Below, in pieces: positions 4,691 to 5,839 of a DNA stretch of 5,839 bases; the stretch's first letter is position 1; each line of letters opens with the position of its first letter. This DNA is from Gammaproteobacteria bacterium. Lineage in GTDB: Bacteria > Pseudomonadota > Gammaproteobacteria > Chromatiales > Chromatiaceae. The position numbers were made by a program, and so were the translations under genes. Location of the stretch: assembly GCA_024644505.1 (NCBI GenBank), contig JAHEHQ010000178.1, positions 1 to 5,839 on the forward strand, given 5' to 3'. The notes below the pieces were generated by a model, which saw only the letters and a list, made by a program, of their open reading frames with translations, ran no database searches and had not been told where the DNA came from.

Positions 4691-5839
4691 ATGGAAATTC
4701 ACAGATTCAACCCCCCGATTCGCACCCTGATGGGCCCTGGCCCCTCGGACGTCCACCCCCGGATTCTCGAGGCCTTGTCCAGGCCCACCATTGGCCACCT
4801 GGATCCCCGATTCGTGGCGCTGATGGAAGAGATCAAGGCGTTGCTGCAATACGCCTTTCAAACCGACAATGCCCTCACCATGCCCGTCTCGGCGCCGGGC
4901 TCAGCCGGCATGGAGACCTGTTTCGTCAACCTGGTGGAACCGGGTGACAAGGTAATCGTCTGTCAGAACGGCGTCTTCGGCGGACGGATGAAGGAGAACG
5001 TGGAGAGGTGCGGCGGCATTCCGGTCATGGTGGAAGACCCCTGGGGCCGCGCGGTGGACCCGCAGAAGCTGGAAGATGCACTCAAGGCAAATCCGGATGC
5101 CAAGATCGTGGCCTTCGTCCATGCCGAGACATCCACCGGTGCCCAGTCCGATGTCAAGACCCTGGTGGGACTGGCCCACAAACACGATTGCCTGACCATA
5201 GTGGATACCGTCACCTCCCTGGCGGGAACACCGGTAAAGGTCGATGTCTGGGGCGTGGACGCGATCTACTCGGGAACCCAGAAATGTCTCTCCTGTGTGC
5301 CGGGACTCTCCCCGGTCAGCTTCAATGAACGGGCGCAGGAGAAGATCAGGGATCGCAAGAGCAAGGTACAAAGCTGGTTCATGGACCTCAATCTTGTCAT
5401 GGGTTACTGGGGCAGCGGAACGACCCGCAGCTACCATCACACTGCGCCTGTCAACGCCCTGTATGCCCTGCACGAGGCGCTATTGATGCTGAAGGAGGAA
5501 GGGCTGGAAAACGCCTGGAACCGCCATCAGAAAAATCACCTGGCCCTGCGGGCGGGGCTGGAATGCCTGGGCATGACCTTCATCGTTCCGGAGGACGAGC
5601 GTCTGCCCCAGTTGAATGCCGTCTCCATACCGGAAGGCGTGGACGATGCCCAGGTGCGCGGCCGACTGCTGTCGGAATACAACCTGGAGATCGGGGCCGG
5701 CCTGGGTGCGCTGGCTGGTAAAGTGTGGCGCATCGGCCTGATGGGTCATGCCAGCCGCGCCGAAAATATCCTGCTGTGCGTCGCTGCGCTGGGCGCGGTG
5801 CTTTCGGATATGGGGATTTCCGTTGACACCGGCAATGCC
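4691..5839 (+). CDS. PLP-dependent alanine/serine-glyoxylate aminotransferase (class V), 3' end outside the window
   Basis: 383 codons are open to the right edge; the family is about 385-400 aa, so only the last residues are missing. The enzyme moves an amino group from alanine or serine to glyoxylate, giving glycine and pyruvate or hydroxypyruvate, in the cytoplasm. The N-terminus LMGPGPSDVHPRIL...IGHLD (13-38) is characteristic. PGSAGMET (69-76) is the phosphate-binding loop, Asp172 in IVDTVTS binds the pyridine nitrogen, and Lys198 in YSGTQKCLS should form the Schiff base. SYHHTAPVNALYAL (247-260) and WRIGLMGH (346-353), whose Arg347 matches the substrate-carboxylate arginine, complete the set. 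By recall it resembles human AGT throughout (YSGSQK, MYHHTIPV, LRIGLLG). Alternatives within the family are serine-glyoxylate and ureidoglycine-glyoxylate aminotransferase, which I cannot separate by eye. It is transcribed away from the permease gene, with no visible partner in the window. Confidence 0.93.
   Translation, partial: MEIHRFNPPIRTLMGPGPSDVHPRILEALSRPTIGHLDPRFVALMEEIKALLQYAFQTDNALTMPVSAPGSAGMETCFVNLVEPGDKVIVCQNGVFGGRMKENVERCGGIPVMVEDPWGRAVDPQKLEDALKANPDAKIVAFVHAETSTGAQSDVKTLVGLAHKHDCLTIVDTVTSLAGTPVKVDVWGVDAIYSGTQKCLSCVPGLSPVSFNERAQEKIRDRKSKVQSWFMDLNLVMGYWGSGTTRSYHHTAPVNALYALHEALLMLKEEGLENAWNRHQKNHLALRAGLECLGMTFIVPEDERLPQLNAVSIPEGVDDAQVRGRLLSEYNLEIGAGLGALAGKVWRIGLMGHASRAENILLCVAALGAVLSDMGISVDTGNA

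Noticed and set aside
4901..5473. - strand open frame (190 codons) opposite the aminotransferase
   Set aside because: The + strand frame has all PLP-enzyme motifs; this one is its antisense shadow.

Overview
The window reads as chromosomal DNA of a proteobacterium, most likely a gammaproteobacterium. I infer this from the BvgS/EvgS-like relay layout, the E. coli-like MazG, the DMT-type permease and the coding style; there is no rRNA or marker gene to fix the taxon. No tRNA, rRNA, CRISPR array, insertion sequence or phage gene was seen. Genes at both edges are cut.

Left part (1-2316, + strand, visibly less GC-rich, with AT-rich spacers). It opens with the 3' end of a hybrid sensor kinase (receiver plus HPt domains). 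A NarL/FixJ (LuxR-type HTH) response regulator follows, then a 227-231 aa cupin resembling the PCO/ADO thiol dioxygenases. The kinase and regulator have the layout of a BvgS/BvgA or EvgS/EvgA phosphorelay: Asp in the receiver, His in the HPt, Asp54 in the regulator. The spacer before the cupin gene carries a group of TTTCYTA/TTCCTA-like heptads, including an imperfect inverted repeat beside a weak promoter. The simplest reading, which is inference, is that the relay controls the dioxygenase-like gene.

Middle and right part (2317-4547, - strand, clearly more GC-rich). Transcription runs right to left: an EamA/DMT permease, then mazG (NTP pyrophosphohydrolase), then a yjbQ-family gene. The last two overlap by 16 bp, and yjbQ has an excellent ribosome-binding site inside mazG. 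Between the permease gene and mazG lies a 56-bp, two-hairpin, REPIN-like palindromic element that also contains the permease stop codon. The change in base composition falls inside the last codons of yjbQ, so the left part may have been joined to the housekeeping block there.

Right edge (4691-5839, + strand, divergent from the permease). A PLP-dependent alanine/serine-glyoxylate aminotransferase (AGT class V) lacks only its last few codons. A 143-bp spacer must hold the divergent promoters.
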